Positions 1 through 13,920 are shown, counted from the stretch's first letter. The stretch: DNA of 64,000 bases from Apoda limacodes (GCA_946406115.1 OX291543.1:30034815-30098814), one strand, 5' to 3'. Notes: a model not told the origin generated them from the sequence alone. Program-made: numbers and translations.

Positions 1-1479
1 ATCTTAGCGTGATTCCTAAATAAAAATCCAAGACAAACCCACACTGTGCATGCCAATAATTTGCAAGGTTTTATACATATAAAATTTTTATTACTTACAT
101 AAGTCTAAAAAGCATTTTTTTTTAAATATATAACAGTAGTCAAAACTTACAGAATTAGTGGAGTTTTAAGAAGGCCGTACTAGGCATGATAAAAAACATT
201 ACTTTAGTACGTGGTATTTTTGTTCGTATATTTTAATAAGACGTACGTAGGTGGTCAAAAATCAAAACTACAGTCGCTATACTGAAATCATGTGAACTTA
301 CAACTACACTAGCGACCAAACACACAAAGTCAGAAGTTTAGAAAATTTTGTTGCTCTTACTAGACATAGTTTTTTTTTTTTTTTTTGTTTCTAGTGTTTT
401 TACCCAAATACGAAAAGGCTAAAAAGAGAGTAATGTTTTCACTTAGATATCAATATGTCAGTTGTATGCAACCATAAGTAGCCTTATGCTATAACGGACT
501 CGGCCTGACACGTGACACGATGATTCGCATTAATGTCACATAATTATAGAACATTTGGAACCAGGGTGACCAGGGGCTGATAAGAGGTAAAGCTCTAAGG
601 AAATTAACTTTGTGTCAACTTCATCTACTATCCCTACTACGTCATAGCTTGTACCAAATTTTTTATTAGTTCTTTAACTAATTCCGGTTTATATTTTATT
701 GATTGTTATTATTAAAATTAATGTTATTACAATTTATTAACAATTTACGTTTAATAAGGACGTACATTGTTCTCGGTGCATGAGACTGAATTGCTTTTAA
801 AATTATTAAAAAAACTTAAAAAATCGTAAAGCCCTTACCAAGGAAAAAAATATATATAGTTGTATGATTATGATGTATTTGATTATTGATAGTTTTGTAA
901 GCAGACTTGCCGCATCTATATAAAATAAACAAATAAAATTCAACTAGCTCGAATATACTGAACGAAATTCACGTTACATATTTCATATATTTTTTTTAAA
1001 GGTGTAGAAGGCGAGTGGGGTAGTGGAGGCCTGCAATTAAAATTATAATTTTTGGCAAGCGCTTCCGACCCCTGCGACGTGTATCTTTGAATTGTCTCGC
1101 CAATGTTTAAGGTGTAGACACACTGAAAAGGTTGTGACATGTAAAATCTTCAATCCGTACTCAGGTGTGACAGACCATAGGGGATAAATAGAAAGGGGAT
1201 CTTAAAAATGACTGCAACAACAGCAAAAAATTTGTATGTAAAAAATATAGGAACTGCCTTTTAATATTTTATTTATATGAAATGAAAAAAACTTAAATTT
1301 GAACCAAAGTTCTCAGTCATAAAATTCATTCATAAAGAAAAAAAATCGTGATTAGCTAAATTTTTTTTTTGATAATCTTACTTTAGTTTTTACTTACATT
1401 CATTGTGAATTTTATTTATTGATAACAAAAAAAATGCATATATACATAGTTATCGTTCTAAAAATATTTACTATTGTTG
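1..1479. other. Unassigned AT-rich DNA
   Basis: I see no gene or recognisable repeat here. It holds a T run near 370-386 and other homopolymer tracts. The short reverse-strand frame at 940-1140 has no motif and a composition like its surroundings, so I do not call it a gene. Confidence 0.5.
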
Positions 1480-1484
1480 ACTTT

Positions 1485-1565
1485 TTTTCAGTCTCCTCTC
1501 TTAACAGCTTGTCTTTCGACAAAGGCCTCCTCTAAGGCTTTCCACTTATCTCTATCCTCAACAAT
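1485..1565 (-). pseudogene. LINE reverse-transcriptase ORF, extreme C-terminal fragment
   Basis: Read on the reverse strand this short block translates as DRDKWKALEEAFVERQAVKR followed by a stop. That resembles the conserved tail of RTE-type LINE polyproteins (a W at the centre, then E-A-[FY]-V-x-[QR]-[QR]). Nothing upstream on that strand extends the reading frame, so it is a 5'-truncated remnant. The comparison is from memory of the family; the clade assignment is tentative. Confidence 0.5.
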
Positions 1566-2937
1566 AGTAAATATTTTTAATAGTTAATTATTTAGTATAA
1601 ATTTGTAGTAGTAAATATTTTGTCAAATAAGTTAATTAACAGCAATAAAGGCTTATTAAAGGGTATTATAGTGACAAGAATAACGAAGACATATCAAAAA
1701 AATTTTCAAGTCCAAACTATAAAATATTAGTTTGGACTTGAAAAGCCTAGTGCTAACTTAGACAACTTGAACCAGTTACATTAGCACGTCAGCAAGTCAA
1801 CTATCAATATAGCAGGTGAATAACAAAAAGTATTTTTATATTTTGAAGTATTTTAAATAATTCTCTTTTCAGATAAGGCTTGGTGTACGCTTAACTTAAA
1901 GACCTCCAAAAATATGTATCTAGATTTGGATATACCAAATGTAATTGTGACATGACGAGTGCATCCTCTACAAAAAATATAAATATTCATTTAAACTCTT
2001 AAAGAGTACACTTTGTACAGTCAAGCAGTCTGCTTTTTATGAAAAAAAAGTATTATTTTAGCCGACTGTGTTTCGTATGAAATTGAGTATTCTTCCTCGT
2101 AATTCTGTCAAAAGGGGTTGATTTTTCTATCGCATGAAATCTCATCTTTATATATTTAATTCTACTGTACGTGTGTATGTCACTGTACTCCTCCTAAACG
2201 GCTGGACGGACTTGAATGTTTTTTTTTGTATGCGTTTGGGTGGCGCCCTGGTTGGTTTAGATTCACAAATTAGCCCGGCAGATGGCGCTGCAGTCGGTAC
2301 ACAACGTCTGCACGGTCAACTTGTGTATACTTAAAATTATAAATCGAATGTCATGCATATCTTATTTACTTAAAGCACCACGCTTTTAATATAGTTACAC
2401 TCTAGAAAAACTAAATAATATCACCGGTTCATTGAGGTGCACATAAGTAGTCAAGAGGAGCATCGTCTAACAATTTTATAAGTAATCAGTTTTCACTCTT
2501 CGTCACTTAGACGTTGCCTCTTAGATCACGCTTCACTTCATTCACTTTACTATAATAAATAATGGCTTTTAATAACTTCTTTTTGTGTACAAAAAAAAAC
2601 AACATATTTAGAAAGTTAAAACTAAATTAGACCTACGACCACAAAATGTCAATTTGAGCTTTCCCTCTGTCTTCATTGGACTAGATTACATTTAAGGATG
2701 TATTTTGAGGTGATGAAATAATTATGTGTATAACACGAACATCCCTTATAATAACACAACAATAGTGATTATTAGACTGCAAATTTTCGGCTGACATTTA
2801 TAAATGAATAAGTTCTCAAATCGACGCATATGCATATGCATATATTGTAACAGATAAAGTAAACTCATGAGTTACTATAAAAGTAAATAATTTATCGATA
2901 GAATAAATAAGTTTTCAGTCAGTAAAAAACGACCATT
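1566..2937. other. Unassigned AT-rich DNA with one perfect hairpin
   Basis: Apart from the 16-bp inverted repeat at 1703-1744, listed separately, I see no gene or known repeat. A CATATG run lies just outside at 2827-2844 (three to four units). Confidence 0.45.
1703..1744. repeat. Perfect 16-bp inverted repeat (hairpin)
   Basis: TTTTCAAGTCCAAACT at 1703-1718 is exactly complementary in reverse to AGTTTGGACTTGAAAA at 1729-1744, leaving a 10-base AT loop. It may be the relic of a small fold-back element, or a hairpin RNA if transcribed. No expression signal was seen. Confidence 0.85.
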
Positions 2938-3205
2938 TAGTCTATCATCAAACCACTCGCCATCGGAATGGAATTCATTTTCACACCTTAGAACCTACAT
3001 GGTCACGTACAGTGCGGTTCCAGAGAAACTTCCACCCGCAAACGCTTAGCTCTTTGCCAAGGTTTTCTCTAATATATTAGAGTTTTGAAGGGTCAGCGAG
3101 GCGCGAGTGATGTCCCAGGTGTTGCAAGCGTCCATACGCTGCGGTGACTGCTTACCATCAGGCGGACTGTAAGTTTGTTTGCCACTTTAGTGGTATAAAA
3201 AAATA
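2938..3205 (+). pseudogene. Jockey-type LINE, ORF2 C-terminus and 3' tail
   Basis: The plus strand reads, in broken frames, HTLEPTW then SRTVRFQRNF, the C-terminal part of a lepidopteran Jockey-type ORF2. It then runs into the tail 'ggtgttgcaagcgtccat...taccatcaggcggactgtaa...gccactttagtggtata' and an A-rich end at about 3198. The same tail recurs at 15690 (reverse), 31970, 35450, 43140 (reverse), 50430 and 59740, so this is one abundant family. The copy is 5'-truncated and dead. Confidence 0.7.
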
Positions 3206-6200
3206 ACAATTAAATGATATCCCAATTTCGTGCAGTGTCTCATCACATCTTTTATCAAATTATACACGAGTATATTAGCTGTTTGTAGTTGTACTTTACT
3301 GTTTATAAAATTTTTTGCTGTCTTTACGCCAAAAAAGATATTAAAAATAATAGCTATGAAATGTTTTCAAACTGTATGTTGAACTGCAAAAAACTATGGA
3401 ACAGAATTTCGTCTGTTTTTCTTCAGTCTAAAAAACAGATTGAATTTGGATACTACAATAATTTTTCAGTGACGGTTTTGTGTGAACTAGAACGGTAATT
3501 CTCGTATCAATATGCTATAATTATAAATTATGAGATATCAATTTATATTATTTGTTATATCAACATATTTATACATACCACATAGTAATGATAGTTATAC
3601 ATGTACAGACCTACATTAAATTCAATTTACCTTAATTAATTTGATTTTTCTACTTTTCAATCAAAATTTATTATAACATTACTGTTCAACGAACACATGA
3701 AAGAAAATGATAAACTATGCATTAAATGAAATGACTACATTACAGGTGTTAAACATACAAATAAATACAATAAACCAATTTAATATTCAATCATGGCTAC
3801 CACTTGAGATACATGAAATATTTTAAGGATACTGGAAATTCAAACATAACTAACTAGACATTTTTTAAAGCAAAACACAAAACTTCGGCAAACTATGCGC
3901 TCCTAGAACATAAATGTTATAAACACATAATTTTTTATAGAATTTCTTAATCTTTTACAACATGGTCTTTATAATCGATATACCTTATATTCATACATAA
4001 CATAATCTATCTTTGTTTAAAACTTCCTGAAGGCTTCTTTGATGAAAACATATCATACATAAAAATCAAAATATTCCTTTGAAACGCAATATGAAATTTA
4101 ATTTCGGACAACATTGTAAACGATCACTAAACCTTACCTACTTTAATAACCTTTTATTTACGCAACAATATTTTAGCCCATAAAAGTTCATAATGTCTCA
4201 TAAAGGCGAATACACACGCAAACAAAAATTCATTATTATTCATCTACGGCTGACGCGGCCAAGTCAATGTCTATCTTATTTCTTTTATAATTATTCACGG
4301 TACCTCCTTAAGGGGAGACTCGCCCCTTGGCCCACTCGGAGGGGTGCGATAGAGAAAACGTCTTCGGTTTTTGCGGCGTTTGTTTCAAGTTTTTTAGGGG
4401 GTAAACCCTTTCCTGAACATGACACGAATTGGTTCATTAAGCAGGCGGGCTAGCTCAGCTTAACGCTGGCACCCTTAAAATTTTCTTGGAAAACGTCGTG
4501 GATAAGTTAGATACGGATTTTACAGAGTTTAATCAGTATCCTTGCGTTAAAATTTTAAAACTAAAATATATATGTCTTAATTCAAAAAAATCTTAATGAA
4601 TCATAACTAGAACCTGATAATAGCGTAATAATCAAATATTCTGATGAAAAAGTTATTATTATAAAACACCGGTTAAATGCCTGTCGAGCTACACTGAGTC
4701 TAGGGTCCCATGGCCGTTACTACGTTGTTTAAGCTTGACTTGGCCGATCATATCTCGAAATCTGATTTACACTTATATTATAACGGGTACGGTTGAAGAG
4801 CCAATTAGAGCCAAAAAATGTATGGAACCCAAGTAAATTGGAACTCGAAATATTTAAGACAGAGTCGGCCATCCTACATACACAGTGTGTTCGTTTTGGG
4901 ACAAAATTAACGAAAATAATGATTCTTTTATGTCATTACTTTCATTTATTTTGTCACCTGTCATCCATTCGTTTAGCATTTGGGTTAAAAATATCAAGTT
5001 TTTATTATCATCTGTAACAAACTGTCAGGAGTTCGTTTACGATATTTGCGTTTGGCCACCGAAAAACGTGATTTTAGATCTATGTCTGGAGGTGGAGTTT
5101 TGCTTTGAATCTGTTAAACTCCCTATACATATTCATTGTTTATGGAAGTGTGTTTTTACTATCGTTTAAATACCAGATAATGTTGCTTAGTAACGTCTAA
5201 GATAAATTAGTTAAAATACTAGGTACTGTTGTTTAGTACTAACATCTAACATAAAGTTTTCATATTAAAATTGGAAGCAAACATGAAGTGTAGTTAATTT
5301 TACATTTTACTCACATCTTATCATCAGTGCAGTCTTAAAAAATTCCAACCATTGCTCTAAATAGCATTCTTATATATATTCTTCATCAATACAATGTTAT
5401 TTACTAGTACGAATAAAATATTCATCATTATCCATTTCAATACAGTAATACTAAATATTCAAGAAAATAGATAGTCACAGGAATTTATAAAACCACGTTG
5501 TCAATTATTTAACGTTACGGAGTCTAAATGACGGATGGCCATCTGGGGAGGCAATAAATTCTTAATTTTCTACTTAGAATCAAAACTCTACAGTACTGGA
5601 AGAAACTACAATAAAAATAAACTATATATATATAATATAAACTACAAATATAAATAAACTTATATTAAAAAATAAAATCTCTCTAAAAATAAACAAATAA
5701 ACCTTAACATGTGATTATCTATGTGCACAAACATTACTTGGAAAACACCCATCCATAGCGTACAATAAAAAACGAACACAAAATACGAACTTTTTATGAA
5801 AAAAAATATCCACTTTGTTTATGAAATTTTATATTCATGTAAGCTTAATTAGTGATAATTTTAGTTTTTTATTGTTTTAGGTCTTCTATTTAGTGTATCG
5901 TATTAAACAGATAGAAGTAAGACGTTCTCTGCTTAACCGTTCAATTTTCATAATGTAGAAGTCTTACTTAACTTCTTGCCTACTCTTTTGGGCAGGAATT
6001 AACATTGCTTATATTGTATTGACGATTCAAAACTGGTTTTTAAGAAATCTATTTAAAAAATATTGTTTAATTTGATTTGATTTAGCCGCTTGCATCCAGC
6101 AATCATTATGTCTATGTCACAGTCGAGTTGCGTAATTCGCTGTTTAACATAACGGATGGCCATTTTCTAAAACAGAGCCGTTTTGTATAGCAGCGATTCA

Positions 6201-7196
6201 ACGTTTAGCGCGATTATCATTACAATACGTTCTTCGATACGGTGGCCCCAGATTAGCTACATTCAATCGAGTTGCATTAAACACATGTATCTTAGGAACA
6301 AAACTTCACGACAAAGTCCGGTGGAAAGGAGGGCAGCGACAAGCCGATGAGGTTGTGTTTTTGTACAGCTCTCAAGCATACTGCGGCATAATCCATTACA
6401 ACAAATAAATGTCATGTCAAGAAATTTCATGAATGTAAATTTTTAAATGTATTTGTAAAGTTGTACAAATTTTGTTACATAAATTCTTACTAAAAAAAAA
6501 TCCTACTAAACTACATCCTGTAAATATGCAATTTTTCCGAGTTAACTTTGTAAAACACAAATGTTATACACTAATAAAACGAAAATGAAATTCAAAAGCA
6601 AACGAGACATCTATGAATACTAAAAATCCGTTGCACAATAAAGTAAAAAAAAAAAGTTGAAACGTACTGAACTCTATTCACGATATGAACTCGACCTAAT
6701 CAATTTAAAAAGAGAAAACGGGGCAAAACGAACACACGTATTCCACAGACTGCTTATGAAATTATATTGTGGAAAATCTACGGTTGGAAATGTCGAGGAG
6801 TAATTCTTTTTTTTTTCGAAGCAGTCTGTTCGTCTGAGACGTAAATGGGTTAGAAAATTGAATGAGCGTGTTGCCGCAACCAGGTTATTTTTAAATTCGA
6901 CCGTGTATGCGGATTCAACTTTGTTTTACGTTTGTTTTGTGAAGTGTTTCATTTTGCTGATTGTATATTTTTGCTTACATTTCTGCTAGCTTTGGTTTAC
7001 GATTGTCGAAATTTATTACTGTTCACCATTTTTTTTAATTTGTTTTAAGTTTTTTTTTTGTATGAGGACAACTGGATTTGTAAAATTATAGAATTATGAT
7101 TTTGAAGATTTGATTTTTTTTTTAATAATCAGGCGTAGGATCTTTAGACTAATTGATGTATTTATACTTGTAATATTTATACTTTATTAATTATAC
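3206..7196. other. Unassigned AT-rich DNA
   Basis: No gene was recognised in almost 4 kb. A slightly GC-richer block at about 4250-4480 carries a short open frame (4193-4453) without any motif I know. A TA-rich tract lies at 5620-5640. Overlapping short frames at 4793-5169 have no domain signal. Confidence 0.45.
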
Positions 7197-7203
7197 CCAC
7201 GTG

Positions 7204-7590
7204 AATGCTGGGTATTGCAAACGAAGCATGAAAGTAGTATTAATACTGTGGAAATGAGAGCATTGAAAAGAATGTGTGGCTTGGCCCTAAATGATAGAAT
7301 AAAAAATAGTGTGATATGGGTGTGTTGCTGTGTGATAAAAAATAGAACGAAACTATGAGGCGTTGGAAAGGTTGGTAGAAGTAGACCTCGGCGAAGTATC
7401 TCAATCAAATTGAGTGCGTTCTCTGAAAAGGCAAGGTCAAGAGTACTCTAAACCGTCAAACGTGTATGAAAGCATTGATGCATGTAGATGAAGCAAAAGA
7501 AGTGTTCCAGGATCGTAGCAAGTGGCAGACTTTGGTCTCTGCCTAAAGAGGCAGGGAAACAGGCGTGATGTTATGTATGTATGTATTTAT
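7204..7590 (+). pseudogene. LINE ORF2 C-terminal remnant with ATGT-repeat tail
   Basis: In broken plus-strand frames the segment reads CWVLQTKHESSINTVEMRAL, then KRMCGL, then GRPRRS, and finally CMKALMHVDEAKEVFQDRSK with W-Q-T-L-V-S-A and a stop. This matches the C-terminal region of a lepidopteran non-LTR element that I recall as reading 'ETWVLQKKHESK..VEMR' and 'DEAK.VC.DR..WR..VSA'. It ends in a TATG-repeat tail near 7575-7590. At least one frameshift separates the blocks. It is a 5'-truncated dead copy. Confidence 0.6.
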
Positions 7591-7774
7591 ACTAATATTC
7601 CTATTAAATATAGTTCTTAAAGGCCAGCAAAGAAGGTATTATTCTGCTCCTGGTCTTTCATTTTAAAACTCTTACTCTTAAGCTAAAGTACTACTATGGG
7701 TTCTTCAGGAAAAAGTTGTAAGATTTTTTGAAGGGTTGGCATCCCCTTCTAGGGAATAAATCGTAAAGATATAC

Positions 7775-7835
7775 ATACACACATGGGGGAGGCCTACGTT
7801 CAGCAGTGGATGTCTACAAGCTGCTGATTATGAAA
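7775..7835 (+). pseudogene. RTE-type LINE C-terminal fragment
   Basis: The stretch starting at 7783 translates as HMGEAYVQQWMSTSC then stop. GEAYVQQW is a hallmark of the last residues of lepidopteran RTE-like ORF2 proteins. Only about 60 bases survive, about 190 bases beyond the LINE remnant at 7204-7590; the two may be separate insertions. Confidence 0.5.
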
Positions 7836-8572
7836 ATAATTTATATTTATAATCGCTGTTTTAATTAAAGTACTTAGTTGTAAACACAATTTATATGTTA
7901 TTTAAGATGGTTAATTTTTTATACGCTAATTAGCTTTTCAATATTTGTTAACATTAATCATTTTGTCCATATCTTATTCAATGCCAATTACCCCATTTGA
8001 AATAAAAATCCTAAGCAACAAATCCTCTAGCAATAATAATGTAAACCCTAATGCTTCACCACTAACGAGGTCGAGAGCGAAGTCAAAGATTTCCTCCACA
8101 TGTGAGAGCTTTCGACTAATGAAAAGACTGATCCGCCGATGTCTCTGAGACGTACCGATATAGGAAAATTAAAACGTCTAGACTGTAGACTGATGCTTGT
8201 AGGTTTTGTTTTCGTAGACGCTGTTGTGGTTACCTCCGCGGCGTAGTCTAATTATATACAATTTAGTAAAGAGAAACATTTAATTAAATTGTCAAATAAA
8301 ATAATTTACACTTAACTATTTTCTGTAATTGAAAACTATATAATATGTAAATGTATTTTAAATAAACATTGACATAGTTATTCTAAAATAAATTTACTAA
8401 AGAAAATAAACGAATATAAAAAAAAAAACCGAAAAAATAAACTAGGTGCCTAAAAATAAATAACCAAGATTTAAAAAATGAAAACAAATCTTTCATGTTG
8501 TTACAGACAGAAAGATAAAAATGAACACTCAAATTATTATGTGAGAACATTTAAAGTGCTGTAAGGCTAATG
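7836..8572. other. Unassigned AT-rich DNA
   Basis: No gene or recognised repeat. The frame at 7945-8148 is rich in Ser, Asn and Arg, has no motif and does not begin at a convincing start. Confidence 0.4.
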
Positions 8573-9457
8573 AAAAACCGGCCAAGTGCGAGGCTGGCTC
8601 GCGCAATCGGGGGTTACGTACAAACTTATTATATGATTTTGCAACAAACTGTATTAAACATAATTCTGTAGCTAGTTCTTCCATCATGAGATCAAGATTG
8701 ACGGGTTTATGCCTTAATTATAAGTTTTTGGTTTTTTTTCCTATATTATATTAAATTATATTTTTTTCCTATATATCTTGCTTCTTGCCAAATTTCATGA
8801 TTCTAGGTCAATGTGAAGTATACCATAGGTTTTGATTTATTGCGACAAAAAATAATGTATTTTGGGCATATTTTTTATTGCATTGACTTTGAGCTTTTTC
8901 ACAAAATTAAGTGACTATACATTTTAGTAATTTAAAATAATAAAACGAGATTATACGCGTCATTTGGCAAAATACCCTTTTCCCGACGTTTTGGATGGGT
9001 TACACCCGTTTTATTAATTATGTAAAATTAGTAATGGAACGCGTAATTTAAATTAAAATATATAGATTTTAGTGTTTAATATTAATTTCAACTTGACACC
9101 ACGTGTTCTTCAGTAAAAGGGTCTTGATAGACAGACGGACAAACTTTTTTTTAATGTGCTTTAACTACAAATTAACAAATTTCGCATTTTTCCTATATTT
9201 GCCACCTTGATTCGTGTCAAATTTCGTTATTCTAGGACATCGGGAAGTACCCGATAAGATTTATTTGTGAATGCCAAAATATTTTTTAACTTGACTTTGA
9301 AGCATTTTTCTAAGCTTCAAAGTACCGCTCATTTGATATTAATTTCAACTTGATACCTACACGCTCCTGAGTAAAAAGGTCTTGACATATAGTCAGACGG
9401 ACAACAAAGTGATCCTATAAGGGTTCCTTTTTCCTTTTAAGGTATGGAACCCTAAAA
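8573..9457 (+). mobile_element. Non-autonomous element of the GGCCAAGTGCGAG family, with a doubled core
   Basis: The left end reads aaccGGCCAAGTGCGAG with 'ctggctcgcgcaat', and the right end ggtatGGAACCCTAAAAA. These two ends recur at 13927, 18327 (reverse), 30655, 45960 (reverse) and 59975. The core occurs twice: about 8755-9150 and about 9190-9415. Both copies carry 'ccaaattt', 'attctagg', 'atattaatttcaacttgac' and a run ending 'agacggacaa'. The first core is longer and contains extra DNA (about 8930-9050, 'cgcgtcatttggcaaaat'). No coding capacity was seen. Confidence 0.7.
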
Positions 9458-12400
9458 ACGAGTGAGAGTTAGAGTTTGTACCCTTAGCTGCTCTTAGAGT
9501 GCTTGTAGGTGACCATTTGAACACGGACCGACAGAAATTGTCCAATACAAATATTCAGTGGTCCGTCCTCTGGCACGTGTTTACGTTTTCATTGTAACCT
9601 ATACAAAGGTGCGTGGTCAGTTTATTAACTAGTTGGAATTTTCCTTTAATTGCGCTCAAACCTCTTTCTTCCATCAATAAGGTATTCTGTACCACAAACG
9701 TGATAGGTGGTAAGTCACCAATGGCTGACGTCCATTAAGGTTAAGTTAGTTGGACTTCTTTAACATCTTCCGACCAAGAGTTGTTTATGATTGTGGAGGA
9801 GGATAGTCACAGAAACTGCATAATATATAGTGTTATAAAGCTATATTAATAAGTATATATTTGAGTTATAAAACCCTAAAAAATATGGGTTAGGAATTAA
9901 TTTCACGAAGTCAAGAAAGAAGATAAACATTTTATTGTTTTTCAACCATGTCACGAATCGATACCGAACAATAGGAAGAAAAAAAAACAGTAATTAGAAA
10001 CGCAACAATTTAAAAAGTTTTCTTCATTAGTGACAAGAAAAGTGATGTCATTCTGTTGTGACACAGAAGCATGCGGCGGGAGATCTTTCCCCCTCGGTGG
10101 ACGCCGTGCGACTGACTTACGCGGTTAGCCCTCTCCCTCCGTCTTAAGGCGCCCGTTTCAGGGGTGGCCAGCTTTCTCTTTCATTTTTCCTTCGCTCCAC
10201 GGCTCATCCAGTTACATCGTTCTTATGTTTTATTTTTAATTAAAGCGTACGCAAGTCGACGGCCTGGATCTTACTCCCCAATGGAGACGGGCGGCGGGTA
10301 GGTACACATGCGGGGTGTTGATGATTTTTCAATGGGGAGAAAGAGTTCCCTCATTTTCTTAAGAGAAAATTGCGTTTTGTTTTCGAGTAGTCGAAGTCTG
10401 TTGTAATCGCTTTTGTTTTGTAAGAGTTCGCCGTCTTTCGTTCTGCATGTGGACGTTTCACAACCGTAAATTGTGTACTTTAAAGTTTCTAGTAAAATTG
10501 TTGAGAGACGTCGAGGTAGGGTGCTACGTAACTATTGAAAATTTTCTGTTTTAAATGAAAGCTGGTTAAATGTTGTGTTTTGACTGGCATAACCTATAAT
10601 ATAACTACTGGTATTTTGCATTCATTGATTAATTACAATTTTTATTTAAAAGTTTGTCAGGTATAAAATTTAAAATACACCTTGCAATTGTGCCACTTAA
10701 AATGATACAAGGTTCATGTACTGAAAGTATTTAATAATAGATACATTAGACAATGATAACTAGAATGTCATTACATATGCATTTTATTGGTTTTATAAAT
10801 TTTTAAATGTTGGCTTTAAAAATTCTTAAATGTTGGTGTTATCTGGAATGGCCAAGGCTTTCTTCAGCGCGTATTTTTCGTCTCACCTCATCACATGCCT
10901 AAATTATCCCAATCGTATACTGCTCTCCGCCAACTTGTCTACAATGAGGGAAACTTTACAGGATCCTCTTACATACTCATTATGTAATTTATCAAGTCTT
11001 GTTACCCCACCTGTCTATCGTAGTATTTTCATGTCGTCTGTCTGCTCGTGTATATTATTGACCAACTAGCATTCTCCTTCATACATCATGGCAGGTTTAT
11101 TGCTTATGTATAGACTGCCCTTCAGTTTTAAAGTTACTGCCGCGGCTCGCAAACGCAGCATAACCGGGACGAGGCATAGCTGAGGGACGCATCACAGAGT
11201 CCGGCTGTGCTTAGTTGTGGCCAAGGCTTGTATAGTGCTTTTCTAAAATATGTGTGTAAAAAAACTAATTCTATTGACTACTGTATTGGCAATAATAAAA
11301 ATAGTTTTTGGTAATTTTGCCGCCAATTCGCCGCGTTTAAATGTCGATTTCCTTATTAAATAAATTTAATAGTGCATTATTTTTGTTGTGCCAGTCCGAA
11401 ATATAAATAAAACTTATCTATTTAGTTATCGATGTAAGTGTTAAAATAAGTTCGTTCCATTTTCAAATTTCATTTCATTGGAGGTCGCTCTCCGATACTG
11501 TACTGCAAGTACGACTAATCCCAAAGAAGCTTGGGCAAGATATGGTCGCATATCGTAGCATGTTTGAGAAAAATCATTTTGCCAATACAAAGTATTCCTC
11601 ACAAGGTTTCTTCATTTTGATCAGGCAACAAAAAATATGTGATTCACATCTACGTCGATTTTGAGATTTGCAGAAAAAAATGTGTTTAGGTCGATATCTT
11701 ACCCCGTTCTAAACGGATGAATATGTAATGTTATGACAAGAAGTAGGGCTTACTTATTATCCTTCGTATCTCTAAAAATTACTGAGAAATGGTTCGAAAA
11801 AGCTAAAAATAACTCATATACACAACACATTATCCCTTATTCAGAAGTTAATGTAATGAAAAACAAAAAGGGCCAAGAAAAGGGTGCGTTAAGTTCCAAC
11901 GAAAAACGGGAATTTGTAAGAAGTTACCACCCCATCCCCCCGGGGGACAGCGCCCCCTCGTGTGCGAAAATAAATTGCCAAGAATAATAATTATAATGAA
12001 AGCGAAAGAACGTATAAATTAGTAGGGACGCCTCGAGTCTTAAAACTGACTAGTTGTGTGTGTGAGTTCGTGTATGTTTGTGTGGGTATGGAAATTGGGC
12101 AGAAGAGTGTGTCGGTGAATATTGCTTAATAACCAAACCAAAATAATAACGTACCAGCCTTTTGATCTTTCAAAAAATTTTGATAGGATGTTAGGTGTGG
12201 AAAGACAATATTGCAAACATGATTACACAAAAAACAAATTATTAATTTTACTTCAGTCAATTTGACTTATGTATCATTTGATAGATAAGTTTATCTAAAT
12301 AATACCTTCACGATAATTGGAAAAGGTTAGGAGTTGGTCAGAGATATTGCGATCGGCAACGGTAAGTACGATCGGTCGTTGTAAGTAATTGGACATTCGT

Positions 12401-13920
12401 ACATTCCGAATATTTTTTTCTTTTTTAACCGAGACGGCTTTTTACAATCCTCATAGATAGAGACAGAGAGGTGATAACGCAGTCCAATTTTGATAAAAGA
12501 CGATAGATATTTTTATGAAACCTTCGCTTTAGAACAAGAAGCATGACACTCAGTTTTGAATCTATGAAACACTCAAAGCATTGGTAGTTAAAACGATTTT
12601 GTCTAAATAAAACTTTCTCAACTCATTTGAAATTTTACTCCAAGGATCGTTATTTATTTTATTTGTTAGATATGTTCGCCTGCTATAAGAGCTTATGTAT
12701 TTAAAGACCGTTTTTTTATTATTTTTCTGTTTTGCAACAATAAGCATATTTCATTATACTTTATATTAAAAGGACTAAATCAGAAAAGAAGTCTAGTTTT
12801 TCACACAATCTTAATGACACGGTGATTTTGGCTTTAAAAATGAATTATAACATCTTTTTATCCCACAAAATCAAATACTAAATATAATTGTAATAGAAGT
12901 AACGTAACCAACATTAACAAACGAGATTCGTTTATTGAATGTTTTCCTTTTGTTATGACCACGCATGACTTTTTACAGAGTAGATGATTCTTTTTTATTA
13001 TAAAGGGCGTGCCTTTTACCGTTAGTCACATTAACGTTTTAAAAATTTGGAGTTATTTTACACCTATTATTTTTTTTCTTTCCTTCTTTGAGCAGCTTTT
13101 TTGCAGGGCTACCCAAAACTATCAGGCAACAAAAAAAAATGAAAACTTCTTAACAAAAAATTAAACTGGAAAAAAGGAGGTTGAAAAGAGAAAAATAAAA
13201 TAAACCTTTTGATCCTTTTAATAACTAAGCTTCTAAACTAACGAATTAATTAATTTTAAGTCGGTGATAAACTAATATTCAACGAAGATATAAATTACTT
13301 GAACGAAATAGATAATCGGACATCGAATTAATGGTGAAATATGACGACTCAAAATTAGTTAATTTACTTTACGAGCAAGCCTACAAAGATTTTTTTTCTT
13401 TTCAGCTTCTTTTTTGCCGGTTAAAATATTTGTAAAAAGTTTTTATTTACGAGATAATTTAATTAACCGTACGATTGTCATAAGGAGTCAGCCCTCAGAT
13501 CCTAAATAACCAGAAAGCTGATTTCTACTAATAATACTAAATATTATTTTACAATAATTTGTTAAAGATATTACGATGAAATATATTTGTTGCGTACTGT
13601 ATAAGTAATTTACTTATATTAATATTTGTCTGCAATAAGGGCTTATTTTTATGTATTTGAAGTCGGGTTATTTTTTTAATTTTCAATTGGAAGTCAATCA
13701 TATTAATTTCATCACACCATGTAGTAAAAAGATGAAATCAGAACTTAGAACGATATCTTTTAACTTAACTCTGTTTTTTCTGACCATAACGTCGCTAAAT
13801 ATTTTAGTTAATTCACTAGATAACAAATTGAAATGATTATACTGACTTTAATTTACGACGTTTATATTTACTACGCTTAAAAAATTGCTCTTCTAGATAA
13901 TTTTATCACTACATATAATA
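9458..13920. other. Unassigned DNA with a GC-richer island
   Basis: No gene was identified in about 4.4 kb. The interval 10070-10330 is clearly richer in G and C than its surroundings ('ggcgggagatc', 'cggtggacgccgtgcgac'). It could be an exon, a promoter or a regulatory island, but contains no long frame and no motif I know. A second richer patch lies at 11130-11220. The GT-rich run near 12055-12090 is simple sequence. Frames at 10830, 11733, 12562 and 13651 show no domain signal. Confidence 0.4.

Noticed and set aside
10070..10330. Host gene exon or CpG island promoter
   Set aside because: GC-richer than its surroundings, but no open frame, splice pattern or core-promoter motif that I could defend.
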